The position numbers and the translations under genes were made by a program. From positions 66,914 through 130,913 of the forward strand of contig NZ_JAHVDK010000024.1 in NCBI RefSeq assembly GCF_051487185.1: DNA of 64,000 nucleotides, in the 5' to 3' direction. This document shows positions 34,752 through 43,413 of the stretch, piece by piece (position 1 is the first letter of the stretch; each line of letters starts with the position of its first letter). The DNA is from Inquilinus limosus_F. GTDB taxonomy: Bacteria; Pseudomonadota; Alphaproteobacteria; DSM-16000; Inquilinaceae. The notes beneath the pieces were generated by a model. That model did no database searches and was not told the DNA's origin. It saw nothing but the letters and a program-made list of their open reading frames with translations.

Positions 34752-36587
34752 ATGGCGATCGCGGAGAGATGGTTGGGCCGAGGCTGGTACTGGCTCGAAG
34801 CGGCGGACGACAGCCAGTGGGTTTGGTCGTCGGACGTGGCATATCTGAACCCGTCCGGATGCGATCGCTTTGATCTGAAATTCTTCACCCACTACAGCAG
34901 GTTCACAGGCAAGCTCCAGCGCGTCGCCGTAATCGTCGATGGCCGGATCCAATTCAGCGAGTCCTTCGCAGCCGGGACCTACAAAATCGGCATCAAATGC
35001 AGGAACGCGCAGTCGGTTCGCATCGAGGCCGATGGATTCTGTCCGGCGCACCATCCGGATCAGACGGATCGACGGGTGCTTGGTATCGGACTGCGCAGTC
35101 TCAAACCGAAACTTCGCAACGGGCCCCCGGAATTGCCCATCGATCGGGAAATCAACCTGTGCCCCGATATCGCGCCGATAACAATGCAGGTGGAAGTCAG
35201 CACGGCATGCCATCTGAGCTGCGTCATGTGCTCTCGATCGGCAAAGACAGGCGGCTCGTCCCAACATATGAAGGTAGAGACCTGGGATAATTTCTTCGGA
35301 GCCGCCCGTTATGCCGAGGCCGTCAATTTTCTCGGGCTCGGAGAGCCGTGGACGCATCGGCATTTTTTGGAATTTCTGAAGCAACTTGACGATGCCAATG
35401 TTGCATTTTCCGTCATCACCACGGGCGATCTGATCAATGAGGAACGAGCAGCGTTTCTCGGGCAGCTCAGGAATCTTAGAGATCTGACCTTCTCGATCGA
35501 TTCTCCTGATCCTGACACCTACTTGAAGATTCGTGGCCAGCCGCTGAGCCGAACTCTCGCGGCACTGGATCGTGCGGTGCGATCCATATCGGATCCCAGC
35601 GTGGTTCGAATTCATGCCGTGGTCATGCGGGACAGCTTGTCCACCCTCGCGGGATTTCCCGATCTTCTGCGCCGGCACTCCGTCAAGCGTCTCGTCATGC
35701 GTGGCGTCAATCAAATGAATGTCTCGACTCGAAAGATGGTCCCCGACTACACGCAGGAGGAACGAGCAATCTTGCTTCGGGTGAAGAACGAAGCAGAGGA
35801 GCTCGGGGCATCCGTCAATCTGCTCCCTACCCTTCCGGCGGATCTGATACAGGTTACGACCCCGGATTTCGTCCAGGAGCGAGATTCGGAAATCAAACCA
35901 GCCGCCTCTGCACTCGCAATCCCGTCCGACGTACGCCAGACGAGAGTCTGCGTGGATCCCTGGGAAAAGGCGATCGTCACGCGTGATGGCGACGTCTACC
36001 CCTGCGAATGCTATCACCTGCAGCAGCCCGTCGGATCTCTCGTCTCCCAGTCGTTTCAAGAGATCTGGCGAGGCGAAGGTTACACCGCAATGCGAAGGGG
36101 GCTGCTACGTGACCAGAATCTCGGCTGCCGGAGCTGCGAACGGCGCGGCTGGGGCTATCATCCGCTGAACCTGTTTGCAGCGGAGATCGTTTCCGCCGCG
36201 GTCAATGTCGGCGGCAGCTGCGAAATTCGGCTTCGCAACACCGGCAGAATAGCTTGGACAAGCGACTATCCGGTTCGTCTTGCGACAGTGCGCCCCCGGG
36301 ACCGGACGGACAGCGCTTTCTTCCACGAGACATGGATCGCCCGAAACCGCGTTGCCGGCCACATCGAAGGCACGGTCAGGCCGGGGGACGTCGGTACGTT
36401 CCGCTTCACACTTGCTGAGCGTGCCGCGCCATACCCTGTGGAGCATTTCCAGTTCCTCGTGGAACATCAGTGCTGGCTTTCCAACACTGATTTCCGTTTT
36501 CCCGCAGCCATTGACGACGAGGATCGAGACCTAGCCCAAGGCCCCGCGGTCGGAGGAGACGTCGTCGGCGGTCGCGCCGTCGGCTGA
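34752..36587 (+). CDS. orphan radical SAM/SPASM-like protein with accessory domains, 611 aa
   Basis: The iron-sulfur site is CHLSCVMC (CxxxCxxC, ~152-159) in a typical radical SAM core to ~390. A Cys-rich C-terminal region (CVDPW ~399, YPCECY ~417, CRSCERRG ~457) resembles a SPASM/twitch auxiliary cluster. Before the core there is a ~110-residue domain (YWLEAADDSQWVWSS, VAVIVDGRIQF). After it there is a C-terminal beta domain (~480-605) with NTGRIAWTSDYPVRLATVRP and VRPGDVGTFRFTL. Base composition is clearly lower in GC than both flanks, and no precursor, partner or operon adjoins it. The substrate is unknown. Confidence 0.85.
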   Translation: MAIAERWLGRGWYWLEAADDSQWVWSSDVAYLNPSGCDRFDLKFFTHYSRFTGKLQRVAVIVDGRIQFSESFAAGTYKIGIKCRNAQSVRIEADGFCPAHHPDQTDRRVLGIGLRSLKPKLRNGPPELPIDREINLCPDIAPITMQVEVSTACHLSCVMCSRSAKTGGSSQHMKVETWDNFFGAARYAEAVNFLGLGEPWTHRHFLEFLKQLDDANVAFSVITTGDLINEERAAFLGQLRNLRDLTFSIDSPDPDTYLKIRGQPLSRTLAALDRAVRSISDPSVVRIHAVVMRDSLSTLAGFPDLLRRHSVKRLVMRGVNQMNVSTRKMVPDYTQEERAILLRVKNEAEELGASVNLLPTLPADLIQVTTPDFVQERDSEIKPAASALAIPSDVRQTRVCVDPWEKAIVTRDGDVYPCECYHLQQPVGSLVSQSFQEIWRGEGYTAMRRGLLRDQNLGCRSCERRGWGYHPLNLFAAEIVSAAVNVGGSCEIRLRNTGRIAWTSDYPVRLATVRPRDRTDSAFFHETWIARNRVAGHIEGTVRPGDVGTFRFTLAERAAPYPVEHFQFLVEHQCWLSNTDFRFPAAIDDEDRDLAQGPAVGGDVVGGRAVG

Positions 36588-36646
36588 CTCGTCGACGACC
36601 GGGAAGGGATGGCACGGAGCGGCCGCCCCTGCGTCGCAAGCGAACT

Positions 36647-37618
36647 CTACGGCAGCAGAACCGTCGCGCCGGTGGTCTGCCGCGCTTCCAGCCTGCGATG
36701 CGCCTCGGCCGCTTCGGCGAGCGGCAGGCGGGCGTGGACCGGGATCGTCACCGCGCCGTCGGCGACGACCTGGAACAGCTCCGCGCTCATGGCCAGCACG
36801 TCCTCGCGCTTCTTGAGGTGCTCGAACAGCAGCTGCCAGGTGGCGAACAACGAGCCCTTCTGCATCAGCAGCATGATGTCGAAGGGCTCGATCGGGCCCG
36901 AGGCCGAGCCGAAGCTGACGAAGGTGCCGAAGGGCCGCAGGCAATCGAGCGAGGCCGGGAAGGTCGCGCGGCCGACGCCGTCATACACCACGTGGCAGCC
37001 CTCGCCGCCCGTGATCTCCCGCACGCGGGCGGCGAAGTCCTCACGGCGGTAGTCGATCACATGGTCGCAGCCGTTAGCGCGGGCGAGCTCGGCCTTCTCC
37101 GGCGAGCCGACCGTGCCGATGACGGTCGCGCCGAGATGCTTCGCCCATTGCGTCAGGATCAGGCCGACGCCGCCCGCCGCGGCGTGCATCAGGATGGTGT
37201 GGCCCGGCTCGACCCGGAAGGTGCGGCGCAGCAGGGACTGCGCCGTCAGGCCCTTCAGCATCATCGCGGCGCCGGTCTCGAAATCGATGGCGTCGGGCAG
37301 GCGCACCAGGAAATGGGCCGGGACGTTGCGCTCCTCGGCATAGGCGCCGAGCGTCTCGACATAGGCCACGCGGTCGCCCGGGGCGAATTCGGTGACGCCC
37401 TCGCCCACCGCGACGACCTCGCCGGCGCCCTCGTTGCCCGGCGTGAACGGCAGGGCCGGTGGCGCGTATTCGCCGGAGCGGAAATAGATGTCGACGAAGT
37501 TGACGCCGATCGCCCGGTTGCGGACGCGGACCTCGCCGGGCCCGGGCCGGCCGATGTCGATCTCCTCGATGGCGAGCACCTCGGGCCCGCCATGGCGGTG
37601 AACACGGATCGCTTTCAT
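36647..37618 (-). CDS. qor: NADPH:quinone oxidoreductase (Qor-type MDR), 323 aa
   Basis: Zinc-independent medium-chain reductase. The GroES-like half has AIGVNFVDIYFRSGEY; the Rossmann motif is AAAGGVGLILTQWAKHLGATVIGTV (~145-170), followed by YDGVGRATFPASLDCLRPFGTFVSFG. It reduces quinones with NADPH. Start at ATG 37618 (MKAIRVHRHGGPEVL). It diverges from a LysR gene; a palindrome lies between them, suggesting LysR control. Confidence 0.92.
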   Translation of the reverse strand: MKAIRVHRHGGPEVLAIEEIDIGRPGPGEVRVRNRAIGVNFVDIYFRSGEYAPPALPFTPGNEGAGEVVAVGEGVTEFAPGDRVAYVETLGAYAEERNVPAHFLVRLPDAIDFETGAAMMLKGLTAQSLLRRTFRVEPGHTILMHAAAGGVGLILTQWAKHLGATVIGTVGSPEKAELARANGCDHVIDYRREDFAARVREITGGEGCHVVYDGVGRATFPASLDCLRPFGTFVSFGSASGPIEPFDIMLLMQKGSLFATWQLLFEHLKKREDVLAMSAELFQVVADGAVTIPVHARLPLAEAAEAHRRLEARQTTGATVLLP

Positions 37619-37674
37619 GGGGTCGGCGCCTCTCGTTGCACGGATCATGCCCGGGAGATAGCGCGCCGAAAGAC

Positions 37675-37690
37675 ATCAGCGTAGACTGAT
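37675..37690. promoter_or_regulatory. LysR-type operator between qor and lysR
   Basis: ATCAG-CGTAGA-CTGAT, perfect 5-bp arms with a 6-bp centre, fits the T-N11-A spacing of LysR boxes. It lies 57 bp before the qor ATG and 27 bp before the lysR ATG. Confidence 0.6.
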
Positions 37691-37716
37691 ATCGGTGATT
37701 TCAGAGTTCAGCGAAG

Positions 37717-38586
37717 ATGATAGCCGAGCAGATCGGACTCGACCTCCTCCGCACCTATGTGGCGGTCTGCCGGCAGGGCAGCCTGAGCAAGGTCGCGGCG
37801 CAGACCGGGCGGACCCAGTCGGCGCTGAGCATGCAGATGCGCCGGCTCGAGGACCTGCTCGGGCGGCATCTGTTCCAGCGCACCGGCCGCGGCGTCGTGC
37901 CGACGACGGAGGGGGAACTGCTGCTCGGATACGCGACCCGCATCCTCGCCCTCGGCGACGAGGCGGTGGCGCGCCTGCGGCAGAAGGAGATCAGCGGCGG
38001 CGTGCGCATCGGCCTGGCCGAGGAGCTGGCCACCGCGACGCTGCCGGCGGCGCTGGGGCGGCTGCATCGCGCCTATCCCGAGATCCGCCTCGACGTGGTG
38101 GTCGAGCACAGCGTGGCGCTGGGGCGGCTGTGGAGCGAGGACGGGCTGGACATCATGATCGGCCCGACCTCCGTCGTGGTGGCCGATGCCGTGGCCTCGT
38201 GGACGGTCGATCTGCAATGGGTCGCCGCCGCGGACCAGGTGCCGGATCCGGACCGGCCGCTCGATCTGGTCGCCTTCACCGCGCCCTGCCTGTGGCGCCA
38301 GCGCATGCTCGAGGCGCTGGCCGCCACCGGCCGGGAGCATCGCGTCACCTTCACCAGCCAGAGCGTCACGGCCCTGCAGGCGGCGGTCGAGAACGGGCTG
38401 GGCATCGGGCTGCTGCCGCCCGAATCCGTCCGCGCCGCCACCATGCGGGTGCTGAAGCCATCTGCCGGGGTGCCGGGGCCGCTGGCCGCCCAGTACGGCC
38501 TCTACGCCCGGGACCGGCGGACGCCGGTCGTGGAGGCCGCGATCGGCGTGCTGCTGGAGGGCCTGCCGGCAATACCCCGGCCGTGA
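37717..38586 (+). CDS. LysR-family regulator, 289 aa
   Basis: Winged helix: LDLLRTYVAVCRQGSLSKVAAQTGRTQSALSMQMRRLEDLLGRHLFQRTGRGV, then the ligand-binding domain (VRIGLAEELATATLPAALGRLH...). It diverges from qor, its likely target. The short N-terminus before the HTH is normal for this family. Confidence 0.92.
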   Translation: MIAEQIGLDLLRTYVAVCRQGSLSKVAAQTGRTQSALSMQMRRLEDLLGRHLFQRTGRGVVPTTEGELLLGYATRILALGDEAVARLRQKEISGGVRIGLAEELATATLPAALGRLHRAYPEIRLDVVVEHSVALGRLWSEDGLDIMIGPTSVVVADAVASWTVDLQWVAAADQVPDPDRPLDLVAFTAPCLWRQRMLEALAATGREHRVTFTSQSVTALQAAVENGLGIGLLPPESVRAATMRVLKPSAGVPGPLAAQYGLYARDRRTPVVEAAIGVLLEGLPAIPRP

Positions 38587-38592
38587 CCCGTT

Positions 38593-39009
38593 TCACATTG
38601 GCGGCATCTTCTCGAATTGCGGCAATGCCTCGTCGATCCGGTCCCAGGCGTGGCCGCGGATGCGGTAGGTCACCGCCTGCGGCCTGAACCGGCCCGGATC
38701 GTCGAGGCTGGCGGCGTGCACGGTGAAGAAGTCGGGCTTGGCCGCGGAGGTGAGGTAGACCGGCGATCCGCAGGTGGGGCAAAAGGCGTGGCTCTTCACG
38801 TTGCCATTGTCGGCGACGATGTCCCAGCGCGTGGCCTCGCCTGTGAGCTTCTTCACGGCCGCGCTCAGGAAGGTCAGGTAGGAGCCGTGCCCGGTGCCGC
38901 TCCTGTACTGGCAGTCGCGGCACTGGCAGTCATTCATGAACACCGGCTCGCCGGCGATCTCGTAGCGGATCGCGCCGCAGGCGCAGCCGCCGGTATAGGG
39001 TTCGCTCAT
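38593..39009 (-). CDS. GFA-family zinc protein, 138 aa
   Basis: All three zinc motifs of the family are intact: GGCACGAIRYE, CQCRDCQYRSG and FCPTCGSPVY. The ending VTYRIRGHAWDRIDEALPQFEK is also typical of this subgroup. The substrate is unproven. It overlaps the following small membrane protein gene by 4 bp, forming part of a coupled minus-strand unit with DUF899. Confidence 0.9.
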   Translation of the reverse strand: MSEPYTGGCACGAIRYEIAGEPVFMNDCQCRDCQYRSGTGHGSYLTFLSAAVKKLTGEATRWDIVADNGNVKSHAFCPTCGSPVYLTSAAKPDFFTVHAASLDDPGRFRPQAVTYRIRGHAWDRIDEALPQFEKMPPM

Positions 39010-39254
39010 CTCGTCTTTCCTCCCATTATTCCGGTCATCAGCCGCAGCCAGGGCGCCATGTGAAAGGCGCTCATCAGCAGGTACATCGGGACCATTCCGG
39101 CCAGCGGCGACGCGCCCGCGGCCGAGCAGAGAACATCCGCCTCGCCGCCGGACACGGCCGTGACCAGCGCCATGAGGGCGAAGGTCGGCGTGGCCGCGAG
39201 GCCGAGCCAGTCGGCTGCGCCGGCCGGGCGCCGGGGCATCGCGAGATCAGCCAT
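39006..39254 (-). CDS. small membrane protein, 82 aa
   Basis: Two hydrophobic helices (LGLAATPTFALMALVTAV; GMVPMYLLMSAFHMAPWL). Start overlaps the end of DUF899 by 8 bp, end overlaps GFA by 4 bp, so it is translationally coupled. The family is often found with DUF899/GFA genes; function unknown. Confidence 0.75.
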   Translation of the reverse strand: MADLAMPRRPAGAADWLGLAATPTFALMALVTAVSGGEADVLCSAAGASPLAGMVPMYLLMSAFHMAPWLRLMTGIMGGKTR

Positions 39255-40011
39255 GGCCGTACTCGTCGTGGCGGCGCCACCAGATGCCGGTCTCGTTGCG
39301 TCCCTTGGGGGCGCGGTCGAGCCACTGATACGAGGCCCACAGGGCGTCGAGCCCGCGGGAGTAGGCCGAGTAGGTGTGATAGACGACGCCGTCCTCGAGC
39401 GCGAAGGCGCTCATGCCCGGCCGGTCGCGGTTGTAGCTGGGCGCGTCCGTGCCGCAGGTGGTCGCGAATTGGACGATCGGCTCCGGCGCCGGGACCAGGT
39501 CCATCGCATGGCCGCCGCGCCGGTAGTTGTATTCGATGGCCCCGGCGCGCTGCTGCTCCTCGGTGAAGGCGACGTTGAAGTCATAGTTGAAGTCGCCGCC
39601 GAGCGAGGAGGCCCAGGGGAAGGTCCACCCCATCCGCTGCTTATAGGCCTGCAGCTTCGCCAGCGGCGCCAGCGACACCGCCCACAGCATCACGTCGTGA
39701 TTCGCCAGATGGACCGCGAAGCCGTTGAAGCTGTCGGCGATCATCGAGCAGGACGGGCAGCCCGCCTTCCAGTCGGGCCCGAACATGAAATGGTAGACGA
39801 TCAGCTGCGACCGCCCGCGGAACAGATCCGGCAGCGAGGCGCCGCCGTCGTCGGTCTCGAACCGGTACTCCTTGTCGACCCGGACCCAGGGCAGTTCCTG
39901 CCGCCGCCGCGCCAGCTCGTCACTGCGCCGCGTCAGCTCCTTCTCGGCCTCGAGCAGGTCGAGCCGCGCCGCCAGCCATTCCTCGCGGGTTCCGGTCCTG
40001 TGTCCACTCAT
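39247..40011 (-). CDS. DUF899 thioredoxin-like protein, 254 aa (copy 1)
   Basis: Characteristic DUF899: EEWLAARLDLLEAEKELTRRSDELARRRQELPWVRVDKEYRF; YHFMFGPDWKAGCPSCSMIADSFNG (the CxxC redox-like site, ~90); and WTFPWASSLGGDFNYDFNV. It has a ~25-residue insert (PAPEPIVQFATTCGTDAP) not present in copy 2. First gene of a coupled minus-strand unit with the membrane protein and GFA. The DUF899 fold is thioredoxin-like; function is unknown. Confidence 0.88.
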   Translation of the reverse strand: MSGHRTGTREEWLAARLDLLEAEKELTRRSDELARRRQELPWVRVDKEYRFETDDGGASLPDLFRGRSQLIVYHFMFGPDWKAGCPSCSMIADSFNGFAVHLANHDVMLWAVSLAPLAKLQAYKQRMGWTFPWASSLGGDFNYDFNVAFTEEQQRAGAIEYNYRRGGHAMDLVPAPEPIVQFATTCGTDAPSYNRDRPGMSAFALEDGVVYHTYSAYSRGLDALWASYQWLDRAPKGRNETGIWWRRHDEYGHG

Positions 40012-40130
40012 CCCTTCTCTCCCTCGAATGCCGTCGTCCGCTTCCCGGCACGACGTGCGGGTTGGTCGTCATGGGTTAGACTGGTGCCGGGGACGGAACG
40101 GGCGGGAGTGACAAGTGTGGCGGGATTTCG

Positions 40131-41351
40131 ATGGACTCGCTGATCACGGCCGCGGCGCGCGCGCTCTCCGCGGGTGATCCGCTCGGCGCCCTGAACCGCG
40201 TCGCCTTGCGCGACGACGCGCCGGCTCTGGCGCTGCGCGGCATCGCCATGGCGCAGCTGGGCGATCTCGACCGGGCGAAGCTCCTGCTGCGGCGCGCGGC
40301 GCGCGCCTTCGGCCCGAGGGAGGCCGTGGCCCGGGCGCGGTGCATCGTCGCCGAGGCCGAGGTCGCGCTGGCCTCGCGCGACCTGGGCTGGCCCGAGAAG
40401 GCGCTGGACGCGGCGCGGGCGACGCTCGAACGGCACGGCGACGGGGTGAACGCCGCCCACGCGCGCACCCTCGCCATCCGGCGCCTCCTCCTGATCGGGC
40501 GGCTCGACGAGGCGGAGCGGGCGCTGGCCGCGCTCGACCCCTCCCCCTTCCCGCCCGCGCTGAGGGCTACCCATGAGCTGGCGGTGGCGGGGATCGCGAT
40601 GCGCCGCCTGCGGACCGAGCCGGCGCGCGCCGCGCTGGCCCGGGCCGACCAGGCCGCCCGCACCGCCGGCATCCCGGCGCTGGCGGCGGAGGTCGAGGGC
40701 GCGGCCCGCCTGCTGGAGACGCCGGCGGCGCGGCTGATGGCACGCGGCGAGGAGCGCCCGCTCCGGCTCGAGGAGGTCGAGGCGCTGCTGGCATCGGACG
40801 CGCTGGTCGTGGATGCGTGCCGCCATGTCGTGCGCGGCGCGGGCACGGTGATCCCGCTCGCCCGACGACCGGTGCTGTTCGCGCTGGCCCGCGCGCTGGG
40901 CGAGGCCTGGCCCGGGGACGCGCCGCGGGGCGTGCTGCTGGCGCGGGCCTTCGGGGCGAAGTTCGCCGATGAATCGCATCGCGCGCGGCTTCGGGTGGAG
41001 ATCGGGCGGCTGCGCGCCGCGCTGCGGCCGTTGGCCAGGGTAAACGCGACGGCGCGAGGCTTCGCCCTGGTGCCGCGTCACGACCGCGAGGTCGTGGTGC
41101 TGGCCCGGCCGGTGGAGGAGCGGCACGCAGCGGTGCTGGCCTTCCTCGCCGACGGCGAATCCTGGTCGAGCTCGGCCCTGGCGCTCGCGCTGGGCGCCAG
41201 CCAGAGGACCGTGCAGCGGGCCCTCGAAGCGCTGGCGGAAGCGGGCAAGGTGCAGTCCTTCGGCCATGGCCGGGCGCGCCGCTGGATGACACCGCCCGCG
41301 CCCGGTTTCACGACGACCTTGTTACTCCCGGCCCCGCTGCCCGACGGCTAG
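40131..41351 (+). CDS. HTH/TPR-type regulator, 406 aa
   Basis: The first ~200 residues are TPR-like Ala/Leu helices (GALNRVALRDDAPALALRGIAMAQLGDLDRAKLLLRRA). The middle carries LRVEIGRLRAALRPLARVNATARGFALVP, resembling an OmpR-type winged helix. The C-terminal ~60 residues are a MarR/winged-HTH-like segment (ALALALGASQRTVQRALEALAEAGKVQSFGHGRARRWM). It is divergent from DUF899 copy 1 and upstream of the propeller and DUF899 copy 2 genes, so it may regulate this neighbourhood. Confidence 0.75.
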   Translation: MDSLITAAARALSAGDPLGALNRVALRDDAPALALRGIAMAQLGDLDRAKLLLRRAARAFGPREAVARARCIVAEAEVALASRDLGWPEKALDAARATLERHGDGVNAAHARTLAIRRLLLIGRLDEAERALAALDPSPFPPALRATHELAVAGIAMRRLRTEPARAALARADQAARTAGIPALAAEVEGAARLLETPAARLMARGEERPLRLEEVEALLASDALVVDACRHVVRGAGTVIPLARRPVLFALARALGEAWPGDAPRGVLLARAFGAKFADESHRARLRVEIGRLRAALRPLARVNATARGFALVPRHDREVVVLARPVEERHAAVLAFLADGESWSSSALALALGASQRTVQRALEALAEAGKVQSFGHGRARRWMTPPAPGFTTTLLLPAPLPDG

Positions 41352-41364
41352 GCTGGCCCCCATG

Positions 41365-41397
41365 AAACGATCAGGAAAACGATCAAGGAAACGATCC
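41365..41397 (+). repeat. 12-bp tandem repeat, 2.75 units, at the 5' end of the propeller gene
   Basis: Units AAACGATCAGGA, AAACGATCAAGG, AAACGATCC lie between an upstream ATG (41362) and ATG 41398. If read, they add KRSGKRSRKRS. The AAGG of the second unit is also well placed as the Shine-Dalgarno for ATG 41398. Confidence 0.7.
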
Positions 41398-42024
41398 ATG
41401 GCCGACATCATCCGCGAATACGGGCCGTTCCCGGGCGTCGAGGCCGTGGCCGGCGTCACCTATGACGGCCGGCACGTCTGGTTCGCCTCCGAGGACAAGC
41501 TCAACGCCCTCGACCCCGACAGCGGCAAGATGGTGCGCTCGCTCGACGTCCCCGCGCATGCGGGAACGGCTTTCGATGGCCGGCACCTGTTCCAGATCGC
41601 CGAGAGTCGGATCCAGAAGATCGACCCGGAGACCGGCCGCGTGCTCCACACCATCCCGGCGCCCGGCGGCGGGGGAGATTCCGGGCTCGCCTGGGCCGAG
41701 GGGACGCTCTGGGTGGGGCAGTACCAGGAGCGGAAGATCCATCAGGTCGATCCCGAGACGGGGGCGGTCCTCCGCACGATCGAGTCCAACCGCCACGTCA
41801 CCGGCGTCAGCTGGGTCGAGGGCGAGCTGTGGCACGCCACCTGGGAAGGCGACGAGAGCGAGTTGCGGCGGATCGATCCGCAGACCGGGAAGGTGCTGGA
41901 GCGGCTCGAAATGCCGCCTGGAGCGGGCGTCTCCGGGCTCGAATCCGACGGCGGCGACCGGTTCTTCTGCGGCGGCGGCAAGAGCGGGAAGATCAGGGCT
42001 GTGCGGCGGCCGAAGCGGGACTGA
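41398..42024 (+). CDS. glutamine-cyclotransferase-like beta-propeller protein, 208 aa
   Basis: A repeated YVTN/PQQ-like pattern: ITYDGRHVWFASEDKLNALDPDSGKMV, HLFQIAESRIQKIDPETGRVL, TLWVGQYQERKIHQVDPETGAVL, LWHATWEGDESELRRIDPQTGKVL. Four or five propeller blades. There is no signal, so probably cytoplasmic. It resembles the virginiamycin B lyase / glutaminyl cyclase propeller superfamily, but no catalytic residue can be named. 31 bp before DUF899 copy 2. Confidence 0.8.
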   Translation: MADIIREYGPFPGVEAVAGVTYDGRHVWFASEDKLNALDPDSGKMVRSLDVPAHAGTAFDGRHLFQIAESRIQKIDPETGRVLHTIPAPGGGGDSGLAWAEGTLWVGQYQERKIHQVDPETGAVLRTIESNRHVTGVSWVEGELWHATWEGDESELRRIDPQTGKVLERLEMPPGAGVSGLESDGGDRFFCGGGKSGKIRAVRRPKRD

Positions 42025-42055
42025 CGACAGCCCCGAGGAGCCCGAGGAGAGAGAC

Positions 42056-42757
42056 ATGCTCGACAACAAGGTGGTCTCGCACGAAGAATGGCTGAAAGCG
42101 CGCCTCGACCTGCTTGCCGCGGAAAAGGAGGTTACCCGCCAGCTCGACGCGCTGACGCGTCGCCGGCAGGCGATGCCCTGGGAACGGGTGGAGAAGCCCT
42201 ATCGCTTCGAGGGGCCGAACGGCACGCTCTCGCTGGCCGACCTGTTTGACGGGCGCTCCCAGCTCATCATCTATCACTTCATGCTCGGCCCCGACTGGGA
42301 GGAAGGCTGCAAGTCCTGCTCCTTCTGGGCCGACAACTTCAACGGCATCCCGATCCATCTCAACCACCGCGACGTGACCTTCACGGCCGTCTCGCGCGCG
42401 CCGCTGGCGAAGATCGAGGCCTACAAGGCGCGCATGGGCTGGAGCTTTCCCTGGGTCTTGTCCTTCGGCAGCGACTTCAACTTCGACTATCAGGTGTCCT
42501 TCACGCCCGAGCAGATCGCCGAAGGCAAGGCGCTGTACAATTACGAGATCAGGCCGAACAAGATCTCGGAACAGGTCGGGATCAGCGTCTTCTACCAGAA
42601 CCGGAGCGGTGAGGTGTTCCACACCTATTCCTGCTACCAGCGCGGGGTCGAGATGGTGAACGGCGCCTACCATTTCCTCGACCTGGTGCCAAAGGGCCGG
42701 GATGAGGACGGCCTCAACTTCACCATGGAATGGGTGCGCCGGCACGATCAGTATTGA
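42056..42757 (+). CDS. DUF899 thioredoxin-like protein, 233 aa (copy 2)
   Basis: VVSHEEWLKARLDLLAAEKEVTRQLDALTRRRQAMPWERVEKPYRFEG, YHFMLGPDWEEGCKSCSFWADNFNG, and SFPWVLSFGSDFNFDYQVSF. The CxxC is conserved. The C-terminus VNGAYHFLDLVPKGRDEDGL matches a decayed scrap at 43414. GGAGAG precedes the ATG. Confidence 0.9.
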   Translation: MLDNKVVSHEEWLKARLDLLAAEKEVTRQLDALTRRRQAMPWERVEKPYRFEGPNGTLSLADLFDGRSQLIIYHFMLGPDWEEGCKSCSFWADNFNGIPIHLNHRDVTFTAVSRAPLAKIEAYKARMGWSFPWVLSFGSDFNFDYQVSFTPEQIAEGKALYNYEIRPNKISEQVGISVFYQNRSGEVFHTYSCYQRGVEMVNGAYHFLDLVPKGRDEDGLNFTMEWVRRHDQY

Positions 42758-42805
42758 GCCCACCGAGTTCGCTGATCCGCATAGTGCCGGGTTCGGGAGC
42801 CCGCC

Positions 42806-43276
42806 ATGACCAATAGGGCAGACACGGCCCAAGTCGTTGTTCGGCCGCCGATCGCATGGGCGCTTGCAGTGCTTGTCGGGCTCGCGCTCGACTGGCTCAT
42901 GCCTTTGCCGTTCATGCCGGCTGCCGTGTCTGCGGGCTGGCTTGGCGGTACGGCGTTTGCCATCGCGCTTGGGCTGTTCGTCTGGGCGATCGCCACGCTC
43001 ACCAGGGCAGGCTCGAACGTGCCCACTAACATGCCGACCACGACCATCGTCGACGACGGCCCCTACCGCTTCACGCGCAACCCCATATACCTCGCCATGT
43101 TTCTTGGGCTCGTCGGTCTCGCCACGGCCTTCGACAGCCTGTGGCTGCTGGTGGTCCTCGTGCCCTTCGGCCTCGTTATCCGTTACGGGGTGGTGGCTCG
43201 CGAGGAAGCCTATCTTGAGCGCAAGTTCGGCGAGCTCTATCGCCAGTACTGCTCGCGCGTGCGGCGCTGGCTGTAG
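42806..43276 (+). CDS. isoprenylcysteine carboxyl methyltransferase-like membrane protein, 156 aa
   Basis: About four hydrophobic helices and the ICMT/PEMT signature DDGPYRFTRNPIYLAMFLGLVGLATA, then EEAYLERKFGELYRQYCSRVRRWL, where the conserved Glu and Arg lie. It uses S-adenosylmethionine at the membrane in known relatives; the acceptor is not predictable. Its GTG/ATG region has no strong ribosome site. Confidence 0.88.
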   Translation: MTNRADTAQVVVRPPIAWALAVLVGLALDWLMPLPFMPAAVSAGWLGGTAFAIALGLFVWAIATLTRAGSNVPTNMPTTTIVDDGPYRFTRNPIYLAMFLGLVGLATAFDSLWLLVVLVPFGLVIRYGVVAREEAYLERKFGELYRQYCSRVRRWL

Positions 43277-43293
43277 CGTTTGCCCCGCACCCG

Positions 43294-43404
43294 TCAGTCC
43301 CGCTCGATTGTCCCGGGCGGCTTCGAGGTGATGTCGTCGACGACGCGGTTGAGGCCGCGCACCGTGCGCACCGGCAGCAACACGGCGAGGGCTTGCCAGA
43401 TCGC
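43294..43404 (-). pseudogene. guaA: scrap of guaA 3' end with internal deletion
   Basis: 43294-43355 closely match the last codons of the intact guaA (46949 region: CTCGAT.GTCCCGGCGG, CTTCGAGGTGATGTCGT). From 43356 on they match a segment ~150 bp further in (CACCGTGCGCACCGGCAGCA, GCCTGCCAGATCGCG). The junction falls at a shared GCGCAC/CACCG. The frame is broken and it cannot encode GMP synthase. Confidence 0.75.
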
Positions 43405-43413
43405 GGCGCCGAC

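Noticed and set aside
1892..36587. A functional link between the RiPP-like gene and the radical SAM protein
   Set aside because: They lie 33 kb apart with many unrelated genes between; nothing in the sequence connects them.
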